A stretch of 64,000 nt of DNA, from contig NZ_QLLY01000002.1 of the NCBI RefSeq assembly GCF_003259365.1, positions 186,001-250,000 on the forward strand, written 5' to 3'. Source of the DNA: Streptomyces sp. PsTaAH-137. Lineage in GTDB: Bacteria > Actinomycetota > Actinomycetes > Streptomycetales > Streptomycetaceae. A program made the translations under genes and the position numbers. A model generated the notes under the pieces. That model ran no database searches and was not told where the DNA came from. It saw only the letters and a list, made by a program, of their open reading frames with translations. Below, piece by piece: positions 1 to 9,234 of the stretch. Numbering within the stretch: position 1 is the first letter of the stretch; each line of letters opens with the position of its first letter.

Positions 1-322
1 AGGAGTCGACCTCGCGCTGGAGCTCCTGCTCGTCGTCGGTCAGCTCGGTGGTCTGCTTCCTGAGCTTGGTGAGCTTGAACGATCCTTCGTTGAGCGAGGA
101 GTTCAGCATCAGGAGCGTGATGAGCCCGCCGCCGAGCAGCAGCACGACGAGGAGGACGAACGGCGTGCGCGCGGCCTGTGAGCCGCCGGAGGGCGCGACG
201 GGGAGGAAGCGCGCGAGCCGTGCCACCCGTCCGCGTGGTCCTCGGGACGGGCCGCCGGAACTCCGTGAGCTCTTGGCTCCTTTGGAGTTCTTGGTTCCTT
301 GCGCGTCACTTCTGGCGCTCAT
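1..322 (-). CDS. ftsL: FtsL-like septum formation initiator (3' end outside window)
   Basis: Small bitopic division protein of the divisome, expected to act with DivIC/FtsB-type partners and FtsI at the septum. About 107 residues are visible: a basic, Ser/Gly/Arg-rich cytoplasmic N-terminus of about 50 residues, one hydrophobic segment near residues 53-73, then the start of a charged helix (EGSFKLTKLRKQTTELTDDE) typical of the FtsL/DivIC coiled coil. The ATG at 322-320 is preceded by GGAGGGG at a 5-nt spacing. It lies 36 nt downstream of rsmH on the same strand, the usual rsmH-ftsL-ftsI order of the dcw cluster, so the two are probably co-transcribed. Sequence conservation in the family is low, so identity rests mainly on topology and context. 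Confidence 0.8.
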   Translation of the reverse strand, partial: MSARSDAQGTKNSKGAKSSRSSGGPSRGPRGRVARLARFLPVAPSGGSQAARTPFVLLVVLLLGGGLITLLMLNSSLNEGSFKLTKLRKQTTELTDDEQELQREVDS

Positions 323-358
323 GACCACCCCTCCACGCGCGCGTGCCTCACTCGACCG

Positions 359-1315
359 TCATCCGTTCACGTCCTCGCGGATCCGCTGCGCACCCCGCAG
401 CCGTGCCGGGGCGGCCCGGCGGTTCTCGGCGACCTCTTCCTCCGTGGGGAGTTCGGCGCCGCGCGTGAGCAACTGCAGGCGGGGCTGGTACTGCTCGGGG
501 ACCACGGGCAGTCCGGGCGGCGCCGTGGTGGCCGCGCCGGCCGCGAGGACCTGCTTGACGAGGCGGTCCTCTAGCGACTGGTAGGACAGCACGGCGATCC
601 GGCCGCCGACGGCGAGCGCCTTCACCGCGGCCGGGATCGCCCGCTCCAGGACGCTCAGCTCGCCGTTGACCTCGATGCGCAGGGCCTGGAAGGTGCGCTT
701 GGCCGGGTTGCCGCCGGTGCGCTTGGCGGCCTGCGGCAGCGCGTCCCTGATCAGCTCGACGAGCCGCGCGCTGTTGCTGAACGGCTCCTTCTCGCGCTCG
801 CGCACGACGGCCGAGACGATGCGCTTGGCCTGCTTCTCCTCGCCGTACTGGCGCAGGATGCGCACCAGTTCGCCCGCGGGGTAGGTGTTGAGGACCTCCG
901 CGGCGCTCATCCCCGTCGTCTGGTCCATGCGCATGTCGAGCGGCGCGTCCTGCGCGTAGGCGAAGCCGCGGTCGGCCTCGTCGAGCTGCATGGAGGAGAC
1001 GCCGAGGTCGAACAGGACGCCCTGGACGCGCGGGATGCCCAAGCGGTCCAGGACCTCGGGCAGTTCGTCGTAGACGGCGTGCACCAGGGTGGCCCGGTCA
1101 CCGAAGGGGGCGAGGCGCTCGCCCGACAGGCGCAGCGCCTCCTTGTCGCGGTCCAGCGCGACGAGACGGCAGGAGGGGAACGTGCTGAGCAGGGCTTCGC
1201 TGTGGCCGCCGAGGCCGAGCGTGCAGTCGACGACGACCGCGCCCGGCTGGGCCAGCGCGGGGGCCAACATGTCCAGGCAGCGCTGGAGCATGACCGGGAC
1301 GTGTCGCTGACTCAA
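359..1315 (-). CDS. rsmH: 16S rRNA (cytosine(1402)-N(4))-methyltransferase RsmH
   Basis: SAM-dependent methyltransferase (MraW family) that N4-methylates C1402 of 16S rRNA at the ribosomal P site. At 318 aa it has normal family length. It starts with the conserved HVPVML segment, carries SAM motif I as [15 protein letters not shown] near residues 29-43, and has the family blocks [19 protein letters not shown] and [17 protein letters not shown]. The predicted start is TTG, four bases after GAGAGGG. It is the first gene of the dcw segment that continues into the FtsL-like gene. No mraZ gene precedes it; instead there is a leader of about 200 nt behind a strong promoter near 1524-1551. Confidence 0.95.
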   Translation of the reverse strand: MSQRHVPVMLQRCLDMLAPALAQPGAVVVDCTLGLGGHSEALLSTFPSCRLVALDRDKEALRLSGERLAPFGDRATLVHAVYDELPEVLDRLGIPRVQGVLFDLGVSSMQLDEADRGFAYAQDAPLDMRMDQTTGMSAAEVLNTYPAGELVRILRQYGEEKQAKRIVSAVVREREKEPFSNSARLVELIRDALPQAAKRTGGNPAKRTFQALRIEVNGELSVLERAIPAAVKALAVGGRIAVLSYQSLEDRLVKQVLAAGAATTAPPGLPVVPEQYQPRLQLLTRGAELPTEEEVAENRRAAPARLRGAQRIREDVNG

Positions 1316-1725
1316 GAGGCCCTCTCAGGTCCGGCGGGCCGGCGCGGACGCACTGCCGGGTCCCCGCCCGCTCATGAAGGGGATGGTGGTCCGTCGGCGC
1401 CGGGGAAGTGACGCCGGCCGACCGGAGCGGGAGGAGGCCGAGCCGTACGTACGCGCCGCGCACGCGGGGAGCGTCCGGCAGCGCCGGGTTCTCCGTGTTG
1501 CTTCGTTAATGGGGTTCGGCGTCACTTTAGTCCACGGCGACCCCCGGTCAATCAACCGGCCTGCGCGTCGCGGACTGCTTCCCGAGGAAGCCGTACCTCC
1601 GTCGAATTCACCTGTTCGGAGGAGGCGGGAACGCCCTGTGGGTTAGCTCACAACAAGGCTCGAAGGCCTTCTTTGTCCCCTCTCACAGCAGGCCCCGCAC
1701 TTCGGTGACCAGTAACGTCGTCACC
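1316..1725. other. Intergenic region between rsmH and carbonic anhydrase genes
   Basis: This 410-base divergent spacer holds the rsmH promoter and its roughly 200-nt leader on the minus strand, and a -10-like TAACGT at 1713-1718 just before the carbonic anhydrase ATG on the plus strand. Short open frames cross it on both strands, but they are Arg-rich, lack ribosome binding sites and resemble no known family, so I call no gene here. Confidence 0.5.
1524..1551 (-). promoter_or_regulatory. Probable housekeeping promoter of rsmH-ftsL
   Basis: Reading on the minus strand, TTGACC (1551-1546) and TAAAGT (1529-1524) are separated by 16 bases, a close match to the main vegetative sigma-factor consensus. 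Transcription would begin near 1517, giving a leader of about 200 nt before the TTG start of rsmH. Confidence 0.6.
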
Positions 1726-2268
1726 ATGACGACTTCCGCATCCCTCCCCTCCGACGGCGCCATATCGGCCGACGGCACCGTGACGGACCGCCTGGTCGAG
1801 GCGAACGGGCAGTACGCCGAGGCGTTCACCGACCCCGGCATGGACGCGCGCCCCGTGTTGCGCGTCGCCGTGGTGGCGTGCATGGACGCGCGCCTCGACC
1901 TGCACAAGGCGCTCGGCCTCCAACTGGGCGACTGCCACACGATCCGCAACGCGGGCGGTGTCGTGACCGACGACGTGATCCGCTCGCTGACCATCAGCCA
2001 GCGCGCTCTCGGCACCCGCAGCGTGGTCCTCATCCACCACACGACGTGCGGCCTGGAATCGCTCACGGAGGAGTTCCGGCACGAGCTGGAGCTGGAGGTC
2101 GGCCAGCGTCCGAGCTGGGCCGTCGAGGGCTTCCGCGATGTCGACCAGGACGTGCGGCAGTCGATTGAGAAGGTGCGCACCTCTCCCTTCCTTCTGCACA
2201 CCGACGACATCCGCGGTTTTGTGTTCGACGTGAAGACCGGGCGGCTGCGGGAAATCACCCCGGCCTGA
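1726..2268 (+). CDS. Beta-class carbonic anhydrase
   Basis: Zinc enzyme interconverting CO2 and bicarbonate. The 180-aa product has the beta-CA zinc and catalytic pattern: CMDARLD (Cys ligand plus the Asp/Arg dyad), IRNAGG, and LIHHTTCGL supplying the His and second Cys ligand. It is short, like other actinobacterial beta-CA-like proteins. I prefer ATG 1726 to the in-frame GTG 1705. Neither has a Shine-Dalgarno sequence, but TAACGT at 1713-1718 ends 7 bases before the ATG, which fits leaderless transcription. The gene is monocistronic and followed by a hairpin. Family assignment is firm; the physiological role here is not shown by context. Confidence 0.9.
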   Translation: MTTSASLPSDGAISADGTVTDRLVEANGQYAEAFTDPGMDARPVLRVAVVACMDARLDLHKALGLQLGDCHTIRNAGGVVTDDVIRSLTISQRALGTRSVVLIHHTTCGLESLTEEFRHELELEVGQRPSWAVEGFRDVDQDVRQSIEKVRTSPFLLHTDDIRGFVFDVKTGRLREITPA

Positions 2269-2280
2269 GCGCGGGAATGG

Positions 2281-2304
2281 GCGGACGGCCGCTCGGCCGT
2301 CCGC
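2281..2304 (+). terminator. Hairpin after carbonic anhydrase gene
   Basis: Perfect 11-bp inverted repeat (GCGGACGGCCG / CGGCCGTCCGC) with a 2-base loop, 12 bases after the stop codon and followed by TCAAAA. This is typical of Streptomyces terminators, which often lack a long T tract. Confidence 0.6.
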
Positions 2305-2501
2305 TCAAAAGGTCGTAAGCCCCGACATATCGCGGCCAGTTATCCACAGGCGAGTGACACGAACCGGTAACGGCAACAAGAATGCGGGTGTGACACCTCG
2401 CGCGGGCGTCGGAACTCTTCGCGCGTGGTGTCCGTGTTTCGGGGTGGGCCGGTCCGCGTCACAGAGCGTCGGCCCGGAAAGTACGGGCCGAGGAGGGCCG
2501 G

Positions 2502-3548
2502 GTGACGACCTATGACGATCGAGCGAGCCTCACTGATCTGACCACCACTGCGGAGCGGGTCCGCAGGTCGGTGGAGGGTGTGATCGAGGGCAAGCCGGAG
2601 GTCGTACGGCTTTCGCTGACGGTGCTCCTCGCCGAGGGACACCTGCTCATCGAGGATGTACCGGGCGTCGGCAAGACGATGCTCGCCAAGGCGCTCGCAC
2701 GGTCCATCGACTGCTCGGTGCGCCGCATCCAGTTCACTCCCGACCTGCTGCCGTCGGACATCACCGGTGTGTCCATCTTCGACCAGCAGCGGCGGGACTT
2801 CGAGTTCAAGCCGGGCGCGATCTTCGCCCAGATCGTGATCGGCGACGAGATCAACCGCGCCTCGCCGAAGACCCAGTCCGCGCTGCTGGAGTCCATGGAG
2901 GAGCGTCAGGTCACCATCGACGGCAAGTCCTACGAACTGCCCAGCCCCTTCATGGTGGTGGCGACGCAGAACCCGGTCGAGATGGAGGGCACGTATCCGC
3001 TGCCCGAGGCCCAGCGCGACCGCTTCATGGCCCGGGTCTCCATCGGCTATCCCAGCCCGGAGGCCGAGCTGCAGATGCTCGACGTGCACGGCGGGGTGTC
3101 GCCGCTCGACGACCTCCAGCCGGTGGCGCACGCGCACGACATCGTGAAGCTGGTGGACGCCGTGCGCACGGTCCATGTCGCCGACGCCGTACGGCGCTAC
3201 GCGGTGGACCTGGTCGCCGCCACGCGCACCCACCCGGATCTCAGACTCGGCGCCTCCCCGCGCGCGACGCTGCACCTGCTGCGCGCGGCCAAGGCGTCGG
3301 CCGCCCTCAGCGGGCGCGAGTACGCGCTGCCGGACGATGTGCAGGCGCTGGCCGTGGCGGTCCTGGCGCACCGTCTGCTGCCCACCGCGCAGGCGCAGTT
3401 GAACCGGCGCACGGCCGAGCAGGTCGTCCTGGACATCCTGCAGCGCACCCCGGTCCCGGCCGCGGACATCCGCGCCGCCCAGCAGGGCTTCGACACCACG
3501 ACGTCCCCGATGTACGGCCAGCAGTCGCCCGGCACACGGAGGCCGTGA
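2502..3548 (+). CDS. MoxR family AAA+ ATPase
   Basis: Chaperone-like AAA+ ATPase of the MoxR/RavA class, thought to remodel or activate partner protein complexes. The 348-aa protein has Walker A (DVPGVGKTMLAKALA, about residues 52-66), Walker B (IGDEINRASPKTQSALLESM), sensor 1 (VVATQNPVEMEGTYPLPEAQ) and a C-terminal lid domain. It starts at GTG 2502, downstream of GAGGAGGG. The stop overlaps the ATG of the DUF58 gene, and the transglutaminase gene follows with another overlap. MoxR, DUF58 and transglutaminase genes form a widely conserved set, so a shared envelope-related process is likely although the substrate is unknown. Confidence 0.93.
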   Translation: MTTYDDRASLTDLTTTAERVRRSVEGVIEGKPEVVRLSLTVLLAEGHLLIEDVPGVGKTMLAKALARSIDCSVRRIQFTPDLLPSDITGVSIFDQQRRDFEFKPGAIFAQIVIGDEINRASPKTQSALLESMEERQVTIDGKSYELPSPFMVVATQNPVEMEGTYPLPEAQRDRFMARVSIGYPSPEAELQMLDVHGGVSPLDDLQPVAHAHDIVKLVDAVRTVHVADAVRRYAVDLVAATRTHPDLRLGASPRATLHLLRAAKASAALSGREYALPDDVQALAVAVLAHRLLPTAQAQLNRRTAEQVVLDILQRTPVPAADIRAAQQGFDTTTSPMYGQQSPGTRRP

Positions 3549-4945
3549 TGACGGCCGGGGGGTATCACGCGGCCGACCCCGGGGGCGGATTCACGGACGG
3601 CGGCGCGACGAACGACAAGGGTGACAAGAGCGGGCTGCGCACGGCGCTGTCCGGACTGACCACGCGCGGCCGCTCGTTCCTCGCGGCCGGTATCGCCGCG
3701 ACCATCTGCGCCTATGTCCTGGGGCAGAACGATCTGCGCCGGGTCGGGCTGCTGCTCGCGGTGCTGCCGCTGGTCTGCGCGGGCGTGCTGTACCGCACCC
3801 GCTACCGGGTCGCGGGCAGCCGGCGTCTCTCCCCCGCGCGCGTGCCCGCGAGTTCCGAGGCGCGGGTGCATCTGCGGATCGACAACATCTCCCGGCTCCC
3901 CACCGGCCTGCTGATGCTCCAGGACCGGGTGCCGTACGTGCTCGGGCCGCGGCCCCGCTTCGTGCTCGACCGGGTCGAGGCGAGCGGCCGCCGCGAGGTG
4001 TCCTACCGGGTCCGCTCCGACCTGCGCGGCCGCTATCCGCTGGGCCCGCTCCAGCTGCGTCTGACCGACCCCTTCGGCATGTGCGAGCTGACCCGCTCCT
4101 TCTCCACGTACGACACCCTGACGGTGATCCCGCGCGTGGAGGCGCTGCCGCCGGTGCGGCTGGCCGGCGAGGCCAAGGGGTACGGGGACGGGCGGCAGCG
4201 CTCGCTGGCGCTGGCCGGCGAGGACGACGTGATCCCGCGCGGGTACCGCCACGGCGACGATCTGCGCCGCGTCCACTGGCGCTCGACGGCGCGCTACGGC
4301 GAGCTGATGGTGCGCCGCGAGGAGCAGCCGCAGCGGGCCCGCTGCACGGTGCTGCTCGACACGCGCGAGCGCGCCTTCCAGGGCGCGGGCCCCGACTCGG
4401 CCTTCGAGTGGGCGGTGTCCGGCGCGGCCTCCGCCCTGGTCCACATGCTGGAGCGGGGCTTCTCGGTCCGGCTGCTCACCGACACCGGCGCCTCCGTGCC
4501 GGGCGAGGGCAGCGACGGGTTCGCGGGCGCGAGCCAGGGGTCGGCCGACGCCGCGGGCCTGATGATGGACACGCTCGCCGTCGTCGACCACTCGGACCTG
4601 GCGTCGCTCTCGTCCGCGTACGACGTGCTGCGCGGTGGGAACGAAGGACTGCTGATCGCCTTCTTCGGTGATCTGGACGAGGAACAGGCCGCTGTGGCCG
4701 CCAAGATGCGTCAGCGCAGCGGTGGCGCGATCGCCTTCCTGCTGGACAGCGAGACCTGGGCGCAGGGCACGGACGCGGCCCCGGCCGCACGCTGCGCGGA
4801 GCGGCTGCGGATGCTCCAGGAGGCGGGCTGGACGGCGGTGGCCGTACCGGCCGGCGCGTCCCTGGTGGAGGTGTGGCGGCAGGCGGACCGGGACCGTTCG
4901 GGCGCGCACACGGCCGGTACGAGCACGGCTGGGGGCCGGTCATGA
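3548..4945 (+). CDS. DUF58 domain-containing protein
   Basis: Membrane-associated protein with a DUF58 (VWA-like) domain. Residues about 40-85 hold two hydrophobic segments (FLAAGIAATICAYVLG, GLLLAVLPLVCAGVLY). The DUF58 core follows, including the hallmark REYQ-like stretch seen here as IPRGYRHGDDLRRVHWRSTAR, about residues 230-250, then a VWA-like region starting TVLLDTRE. ATG 3548 is chosen over GTG 3545 because GGAGG at 3538-3542 sits 5 bases from the ATG but only 2 from the GTG. It overlaps the moxR stop and the downstream ATG, so translation of the three genes is probably coupled. It is likely a partner of the MoxR ATPase. Confidence 0.88.
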   Translation: MTAGGYHAADPGGGFTDGGATNDKGDKSGLRTALSGLTTRGRSFLAAGIAATICAYVLGQNDLRRVGLLLAVLPLVCAGVLYRTRYRVAGSRRLSPARVPASSEARVHLRIDNISRLPTGLLMLQDRVPYVLGPRPRFVLDRVEASGRREVSYRVRSDLRGRYPLGPLQLRLTDPFGMCELTRSFSTYDTLTVIPRVEALPPVRLAGEAKGYGDGRQRSLALAGEDDVIPRGYRHGDDLRRVHWRSTARYGELMVRREEQPQRARCTVLLDTRERAFQGAGPDSAFEWAVSGAASALVHMLERGFSVRLLTDTGASVPGEGSDGFAGASQGSADAAGLMMDTLAVVDHSDLASLSSAYDVLRGGNEGLLIAFFGDLDEEQAAVAAKMRQRSGGAIAFLLDSETWAQGTDAAPAARCAERLRMLQEAGWTAVAVPAGASLVEVWRQADRDRSGAHTAGTSTAGGRS

Positions 4946-7437
4946 GCGGTGGTGCCCGACTGTCGATCTGCGCGACGCTGGCCACTTTCCTGGCGTCGTG
5001 CTCCCTGCTGCCCCTGGTCGACACGTCGGCGTGGCTGCTCGAAGCGGCGATCCTGCTGACGATCCAGGCGGCGGTGGGCGCCGTGGCGCGCAGGGTGCCG
5101 CTGGCCCGGCCGCTGACGATCGCCGCGCAGGCGCTGGTGTCGTTGCTGCTGCTCACGGTGTCCTTCGCCCGCGAGCAGGCGATCGGCGCGATCGTCCCGG
5201 GACCGGATGCCTTCAAGTACTTCGGGCTGCTCCTGGAGGCGGGCGGCGACGACGTCAGCCGGTACGCGATCCCGGCGCCGGTGTCCGACGGCATCCGGCT
5301 GATGCTGGTGGGCGGCGCGCTGGTGATCGGGCTCGCGGTGGACGCGCTGGCGGTGACGTTCCGCAGCGCGGCGCCGGCCGGGCTGCCCCTGCTGGCGCTG
5401 TACTCGGTGGCCGCCGGACTCTCCGAGGGCGGCCTCGACTGGCTGTGGTTCCTCCTCGCGGCCGGCGGCTATCTGGTGCTGCTGCTCGCCGAGGGGCGCG
5501 ACCGGCTCTCCCAGTGGGGGCGGGTCTTCGGCGGCGCGGGGCGCGGTCCCGGCCGGGCGCCGGTGGGTGACGGGCCGAGCGGCGCGACCGCCCCGGTCCG
5601 CACCGGTCGGCGCATCGGCGCCGTGTCCCTGGGCATCGCCCTGGTGGTGGCATGGGCGCTGCCCGCGCTGAACGGCGGTGTGCTCGGCCCGTCCGGTTCG
5701 GGCGTGGGGGCCGGTTCTGGCGGCGGCGGCACGATCTCCGCGGTCAATCCGCTGGTCTCGCTGCAGAACAGTCTGAACCAGCCGGAGGACCGGACGGTGA
5801 TGACGTACCGGACCAACGCCGAGCAGACCTCGGATCTGTACCTGCGGATCGTCTCGCTCGACGAGTTCGACGGCACCACCTGGCGTCCCTCGGTGCGCAG
5901 CATCGGCGACGTTCCCTCGACGCTGCCGACCCCGCCGGGCCTCGGCCCGGACATCCGCAGGACGGAGGTGGAGACGAACATCAAGGCAGCCGACTGGTAC
6001 AGCCAGGACTGGCTGCCGATGCCGTATCCCGCCTCCAAGGTGTCGATCGACGGGCGCTGGCGGTTCGAGGAGGTCGGCCGGACCCTGGTGGGCGACCACG
6101 GGCAGACGACGCGCGGCAAGCTGTACAGCGTCAAGAGCCTGGTGGTGCAGCCGACGGCGCAGCAGTTGGCCAATGCCGGGCAGCCGCCGGACAAGCTGCT
6201 GAAGGAGTTCACGAAGGTGCCCGCGTCGCTGCCGGACGTGGTGAGCCGCACGGCGGTCCGGGTCACGCGGGGCGCGGCGAACGACTACGAGCGCGCGGTG
6301 AAGCTCCAGGACTACTTCGCGGTCGACGGCGGGTTCACGTACAACACCGATGTGCAGGCGGGCAGTGGTTCCGCCGCGATCGTGCGCTTCCTGAAGCAGA
6401 AGGAGGGCTTCTGCGTCCACTTCGCCTTCTCGATGGCGGCGATGGCCAGGACGCTCGGCATCCCGGCCCGGGTCGCGGTCGGCTTCACCCCGGGCTCCGC
6501 CTCGGGTGACGGTACGTACTCGGTGGGGCTTCGGGACGCGCACGCCTGGCCGGAGCTGTACTTCGAGGGGATCGGCTGGACCCGCTTCGAGCCGACGCCG
6601 ACCCGTGGCTTCACTCCGGAGTACACGCAGGACAACACGCCGACCGATGACTCGTCCGTCTCGGCGGCGCCCAGCGAGTCCGCCTCGGACTCGGCGTCCG
6701 CGGACGCCCCCCTGCCGATGGAGAGCTGCTCGCGGCAGCAGCGCAAGGAGGGCCAGTGCGCCGCGCTCCTTCCCACGCCGGACCCGGGTCCCCATGACGA
6801 CGGGCCGCCGGTCGGCTCGATCCTGCTGGTGACGCTCGCGGTGCTGCTGGCCGTGCTGGTGCCGCTGCTGCCGATGCTGTGGCGGCTGCGGGTCCGGGCG
6901 CGGCGCCTGGGCTCCGGGGGCCGGACCGGCGTCGATGTCACCGGAGCCGGCCCGGCCGGGTGGCGCGGGGTCGCGGACACGGCGGGGGGGCGCGGCGTCG
7001 CGCGGGACGTCCGCAGTGACGCCATGGTCACCGGTCCCGCCCTGGCGGCATGGCGCGAGGTCACGGACACGGCGTGGGATCACGGCATCGCGCCGGACGA
7101 TTCGCAGACTCCGCGCAAGGCGGCGGCCCGGATCGTGCGTCTCGGGCAGCTGAAGGAGCCGGCCGCCGACGCGGTGCGGCGGGTGGCCGCGGCGGTCGAG
7201 CAGGCGCTGTACGCGCCTCGGCCACAGCCTGTTTCGGGTCTCGGTGAGGACGTCCGGCGGGTGCACGCCGGACTGCACGCGGAGGCGAGCCGCATGACGC
7301 GGCTGCGCGCGACGCTCGCACCGCGCTCGGCCGTCCGGGTGGTGTGGGCCCTGGCCGAGCGCCGGGCACGGTTCACCGCGGGGCTGCGGGCCCGCTGGAC
7401 CGCGGCCCGGTCCCGGCTGTCCGGTCAGGAGGGCTGA
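4942..7437 (+). CDS. Membrane-bound transglutaminase-like protein (DUF3488/TgpA type)
   Basis: 831-aa integral membrane protein. The N-terminal roughly 250 residues carry several hydrophobic segments (DUF3488/TgpA_N), then an extracytoplasmic transglutaminase-like domain with a visible Cys-His-Asp set: Cys in EGFCVHFAFSMAAMART, then LRDAHAWPELYFEGIGWTRFEPTP. A Ser/Ala/Asp-rich linker leads to a further membrane segment (ILLVTLAVLLAVLVPLLPML) and a DUF4129-like cytoplasmic tail. ATG 4942 overlaps the DUF58 stop as ATGA. It is the last gene of the MoxR-DUF58-transglutaminase unit and is followed by a perfect hairpin. It may crosslink or cleave envelope proteins; the substrate is unknown. Confidence 0.88.
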   Translation: MSGGARLSICATLATFLASCSLLPLVDTSAWLLEAAILLTIQAAVGAVARRVPLARPLTIAAQALVSLLLLTVSFAREQAIGAIVPGPDAFKYFGLLLEAGGDDVSRYAIPAPVSDGIRLMLVGGALVIGLAVDALAVTFRSAAPAGLPLLALYSVAAGLSEGGLDWLWFLLAAGGYLVLLLAEGRDRLSQWGRVFGGAGRGPGRAPVGDGPSGATAPVRTGRRIGAVSLGIALVVAWALPALNGGVLGPSGSGVGAGSGGGGTISAVNPLVSLQNSLNQPEDRTVMTYRTNAEQTSDLYLRIVSLDEFDGTTWRPSVRSIGDVPSTLPTPPGLGPDIRRTEVETNIKAADWYSQDWLPMPYPASKVSIDGRWRFEEVGRTLVGDHGQTTRGKLYSVKSLVVQPTAQQLANAGQPPDKLLKEFTKVPASLPDVVSRTAVRVTRGAANDYERAVKLQDYFAVDGGFTYNTDVQAGSGSAAIVRFLKQKEGFCVHFAFSMAAMARTLGIPARVAVGFTPGSASGDGTYSVGLRDAHAWPELYFEGIGWTRFEPTPTRGFTPEYTQDNTPTDDSSVSAAPSESASDSASADAPLPMESCSRQQRKEGQCAALLPTPDPGPHDDGPPVGSILLVTLAVLLAVLVPLLPMLWRLRVRARRLGSGGRTGVDVTGAGPAGWRGVADTAGGRGVARDVRSDAMVTGPALAAWREVTDTAWDHGIAPDDSQTPRKAAARIVRLGQLKEPAADAVRRVAAAVEQALYAPRPQPVSGLGEDVRRVHAGLHAEASRMTRLRATLAPRSAVRVVWALAERRARFTAGLRARWTAARSRLSGQEG

Positions 7438-7450
7438 CGCGGAGCGCTCG

Positions 7451-7480
7451 AAGGCCCGGCCCCCGCGGGGGCCGGGCCTT
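7451..7480 (+). terminator. Terminator after the moxR-DUF58-transglutaminase operon
   Basis: A 30-base perfect palindrome (15-bp arms, AAGGCCCGGCCCCCG and complement), 13 bases past the stop codon. It could terminate on either strand, since the DUF3040 gene ends about 135 bases further on in the opposite orientation. Confidence 0.75.
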
Positions 7481-7614
7481 CATCCGTGTTCGGGCGCGGA
7501 GCGCACAGAGGGTGACCGCATCCCGCGGTCACCCCTCACTCACGTACATCCCACGCACGTACATCTCACGCACGTGCTTCGATCAACCGGACCCCGCGCA
7601 GGACGCGGAGGTGA

Positions 7615-8022
7615 TCAGCGGCTGCCGCCCTGCTCGTCGCGGCGGCGCTGCCAGCGCTCCTCGATGCGGTCCATCATCGACCGCTTCGGTTTGCTCTGGC
7701 GCCGGGCCGCGGTGCCTCCCGGCACGGCTCCGGCCGGCTGTTCGCCCGGCTTGGGCGCTTTGCGCCAGCCGGTGACGGCGAGCACCGCGCACCCCAGCAT
7801 GACGAGGAATCCCACCACGCTGATCCAGATCTGCTTCGCGACCATTCCAGCCATGAGGAGCGCGATACCCACCAGGAAACCGGCCACGGCCTGGTAGACC
7901 CGACGTCGGGTGTATGTACGCAGCCCGCTTCCCTCAAGCGCTGTCGCGAACTTGGGATCTTCGGCGTACAGCGCTCGCTCCATTTGCTCGAGCATTCGCT
8001 GCTCGTGCTCCGAGAGCGGCAC
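7615..8022 (-). CDS. DUF3040 domain-containing membrane protein
   Basis: 135-aa protein starting MPLSEHEQRMLEQMERALYA, the DUF3040 signature found across actinobacteria, including the DPKFA motif. Two hydrophobic segments follow (about residues 43-65 and 69-85: VAGFLVGIALLMAGMV, ISVVGFLVMLGCAVLAV), then a basic cytoplasmic tail. ATG 8022 has GAGGAG about 10 bases upstream. Function is unknown; small size, two membrane spans and a conserved acidic N-terminal helix are all that can be said. It is a single gene. Confidence 0.9.
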   Translation of the reverse strand: MPLSEHEQRMLEQMERALYAEDPKFATALEGSGLRTYTRRRVYQAVAGFLVGIALLMAGMVAKQIWISVVGFLVMLGCAVLAVTGWRKAPKPGEQPAGAVPGGTAARRQSKPKRSMMDRIEERWQRRRDEQGGSR

Positions 8023-8256
8023 GGAGTCCTCCTCATCGTGCAGTCGCCGGGGCGACCGGGGGTCCCCTTCAGGATAGGCAGGGAATCGCCCCCGTGAAAC
8101 CCGCCCCTCTACGCCAACTTCACCATTCCGGACCGCATCACGCCGCTCCGGCCTCCTGGGACGTCATTCCCCGGTGGCCGACCCGTCATGCCGGGCGGTC
8201 TCCCCCGATCATACGGCGCCGGGCGCCGGAGCGGGGGGCCTGTGGCGTACTCCATC

Positions 8257-8286
8257 TGCCGCTGCGCCGCTGATCAGCGGTGCGGC
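8257..8286 (-). terminator. Hairpin after methyltransferase gene
   Basis: A perfect palindrome CCGCTGATCAGCGG (8267-8280) is extended on both sides with one mismatch to about 8257-8286, directly after the methyltransferase stop on the minus strand. Confidence 0.5.
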
Positions 8287-8297
8287 ACAGCGGGCAC

Positions 8298-9137
8298 TCA
8301 GGCCCCGTCCCGCACCTGCTTCTCACCGAGCACGTGCAGTTGGGTCGCCACGGCGTGGAAGGCGGGCTGTTCGGCGGCGGCCGCTTCCAGCCTGAGCAGT
8401 TCCTGAAGGGCTCCGGGCTCGGTGTCCACCAGGACTCCGGGGACCAGATCGGCGAAGACCCGCACGCCGTGCACCGCGCCGACATCCACTCCCGCGTCGG
8501 CGACCAACCGGGTGAGCTGCTCGGCGGTGAAGCGCCGGGGCACCGGGTCGGCGTCGCCCCAGCGGCCCGCCGGATCGTCGAGCGCCTGCCGGGCTTCCTT
8601 GAAGTGACCGGCGAGGGCCCGCGCGAGCACGGCGCCGCCGACACCCGCGGCGAGCAGGCTCAGCACACCACCCGGGCGCAGCGCGTCCACGGCGTTGCGC
8701 ACGCCCTCCTCCGGCTCCTCGACGTACTCCAGGACGCCGTGGCAGAGCACCGCGTCGTAGCCGTCGCGCTCGACGACGTCGAACAGTCCGGAGACATCGC
8801 CCTGGACGCCGCGCACCCGGTCGGCGACCCCGGCCTCGGCGGCGCGGCGCTCCAGCGCGAACAGCGCGTTCGGACTGGGGTCGACGACGGTCACGCGGTG
8901 GCCGAGGCGGGCGACCGGCACCGCGAAGTTGCCGCTGCCGCCGCCGGTGTCGAGAACGTCGAGAGCTGGGTGCGCCTGGCTTCCGGCGGCCTTGGTGCGC
9001 CGGTCGAGGGCGTCCTTGAGGACTTCCCAGACCACGGCGGTACGGAGCGAGGCGCGGGGGCCGAAGGGGTCGGAGCGCTGTGACGTCGGCTGCGACGGGC
9101 GACGGGAGGCGGGCGGGCGAGTCGGGTCCGACACTGC
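8298..9137 (-). CDS. Class I SAM-dependent methyltransferase
   Basis: Methyltransferase_11/25-type enzyme. SAM motif I is VLDTGGGSGNFAVPVARLG, then an acidic ribose-binding position in VTVVDPSP, motif III-like GDVSGLFD and YDAVLCHGVLEYVE. Downstream residues (ARALAGHFKEARQALDDP) resemble CmoA/SmtA-like methyltransferases. I choose GTG 9137, which has GAGGAG 9 bases upstream and gives 279 aa. The open frame continues to GTG 9200, but that start lacks a ribosome binding site and would add a low-complexity Pro/Arg-rich stretch. The substrate cannot be inferred. It is adjacent to the HEPN gene on the same strand with a 97-base gap. Confidence 0.82.
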   Translation of the reverse strand, partial: AVSDPTRPPASRRPSQPTSQRSDPFGPRASLRTAVVWEVLKDALDRRTKAAGSQAHPALDVLDTGGGSGNFAVPVARLGHRVTVVDPSPNALFALERRAAEAGVADRVRGVQGDVSGLFDVVERDGYDAVLCHGVLEYVEEPEEGVRNAVDALRPGGVLSLLAAGVGGAVLARALAGHFKEARQALDDPAGRWGDADPVPRRFTAEQLTRLVADAGVDVGAVHGVRVFADLVPGVLVDTEPGALQELLRLEAAAAEQPAFHAVATQLHVLGEKQVRDGA

Positions 9138-9234
9138 AGGTGACTCCTCGGCGCGGCTCCGGCCGACGGGCGGAGCGAGAACTGGTTCGGGCGACTCCAC
9201 CCTAATGGGCCCGGACGTGGGGCATCGCCGGCGC

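Noticed and set aside
1325..1555. 76-codon open frame upstream of rsmH (possible mraZ substitute)
   Set aside because: Arg/Thr/Ser-rich with no MraZ features, and its start precedes the predicted promoter -10 box.
2340..2348. DnaA-box-like TTATCCACA
   Set aside because: A single isolated box with no dnaA/dnaN genes or box cluster; not evidence for an origin.
4711..7278. 855-codon open frame on the minus strand
   Set aside because: Antisense shadow of the transglutaminase gene with Arg/His-rich low-complexity translation.
7540..7576. Three short direct repeats containing CACGTACAT/CACGCACGT
   Set aside because: Only about 13 bases each, between two convergent genes and without spacer regularity; not a CRISPR array and no clear function.
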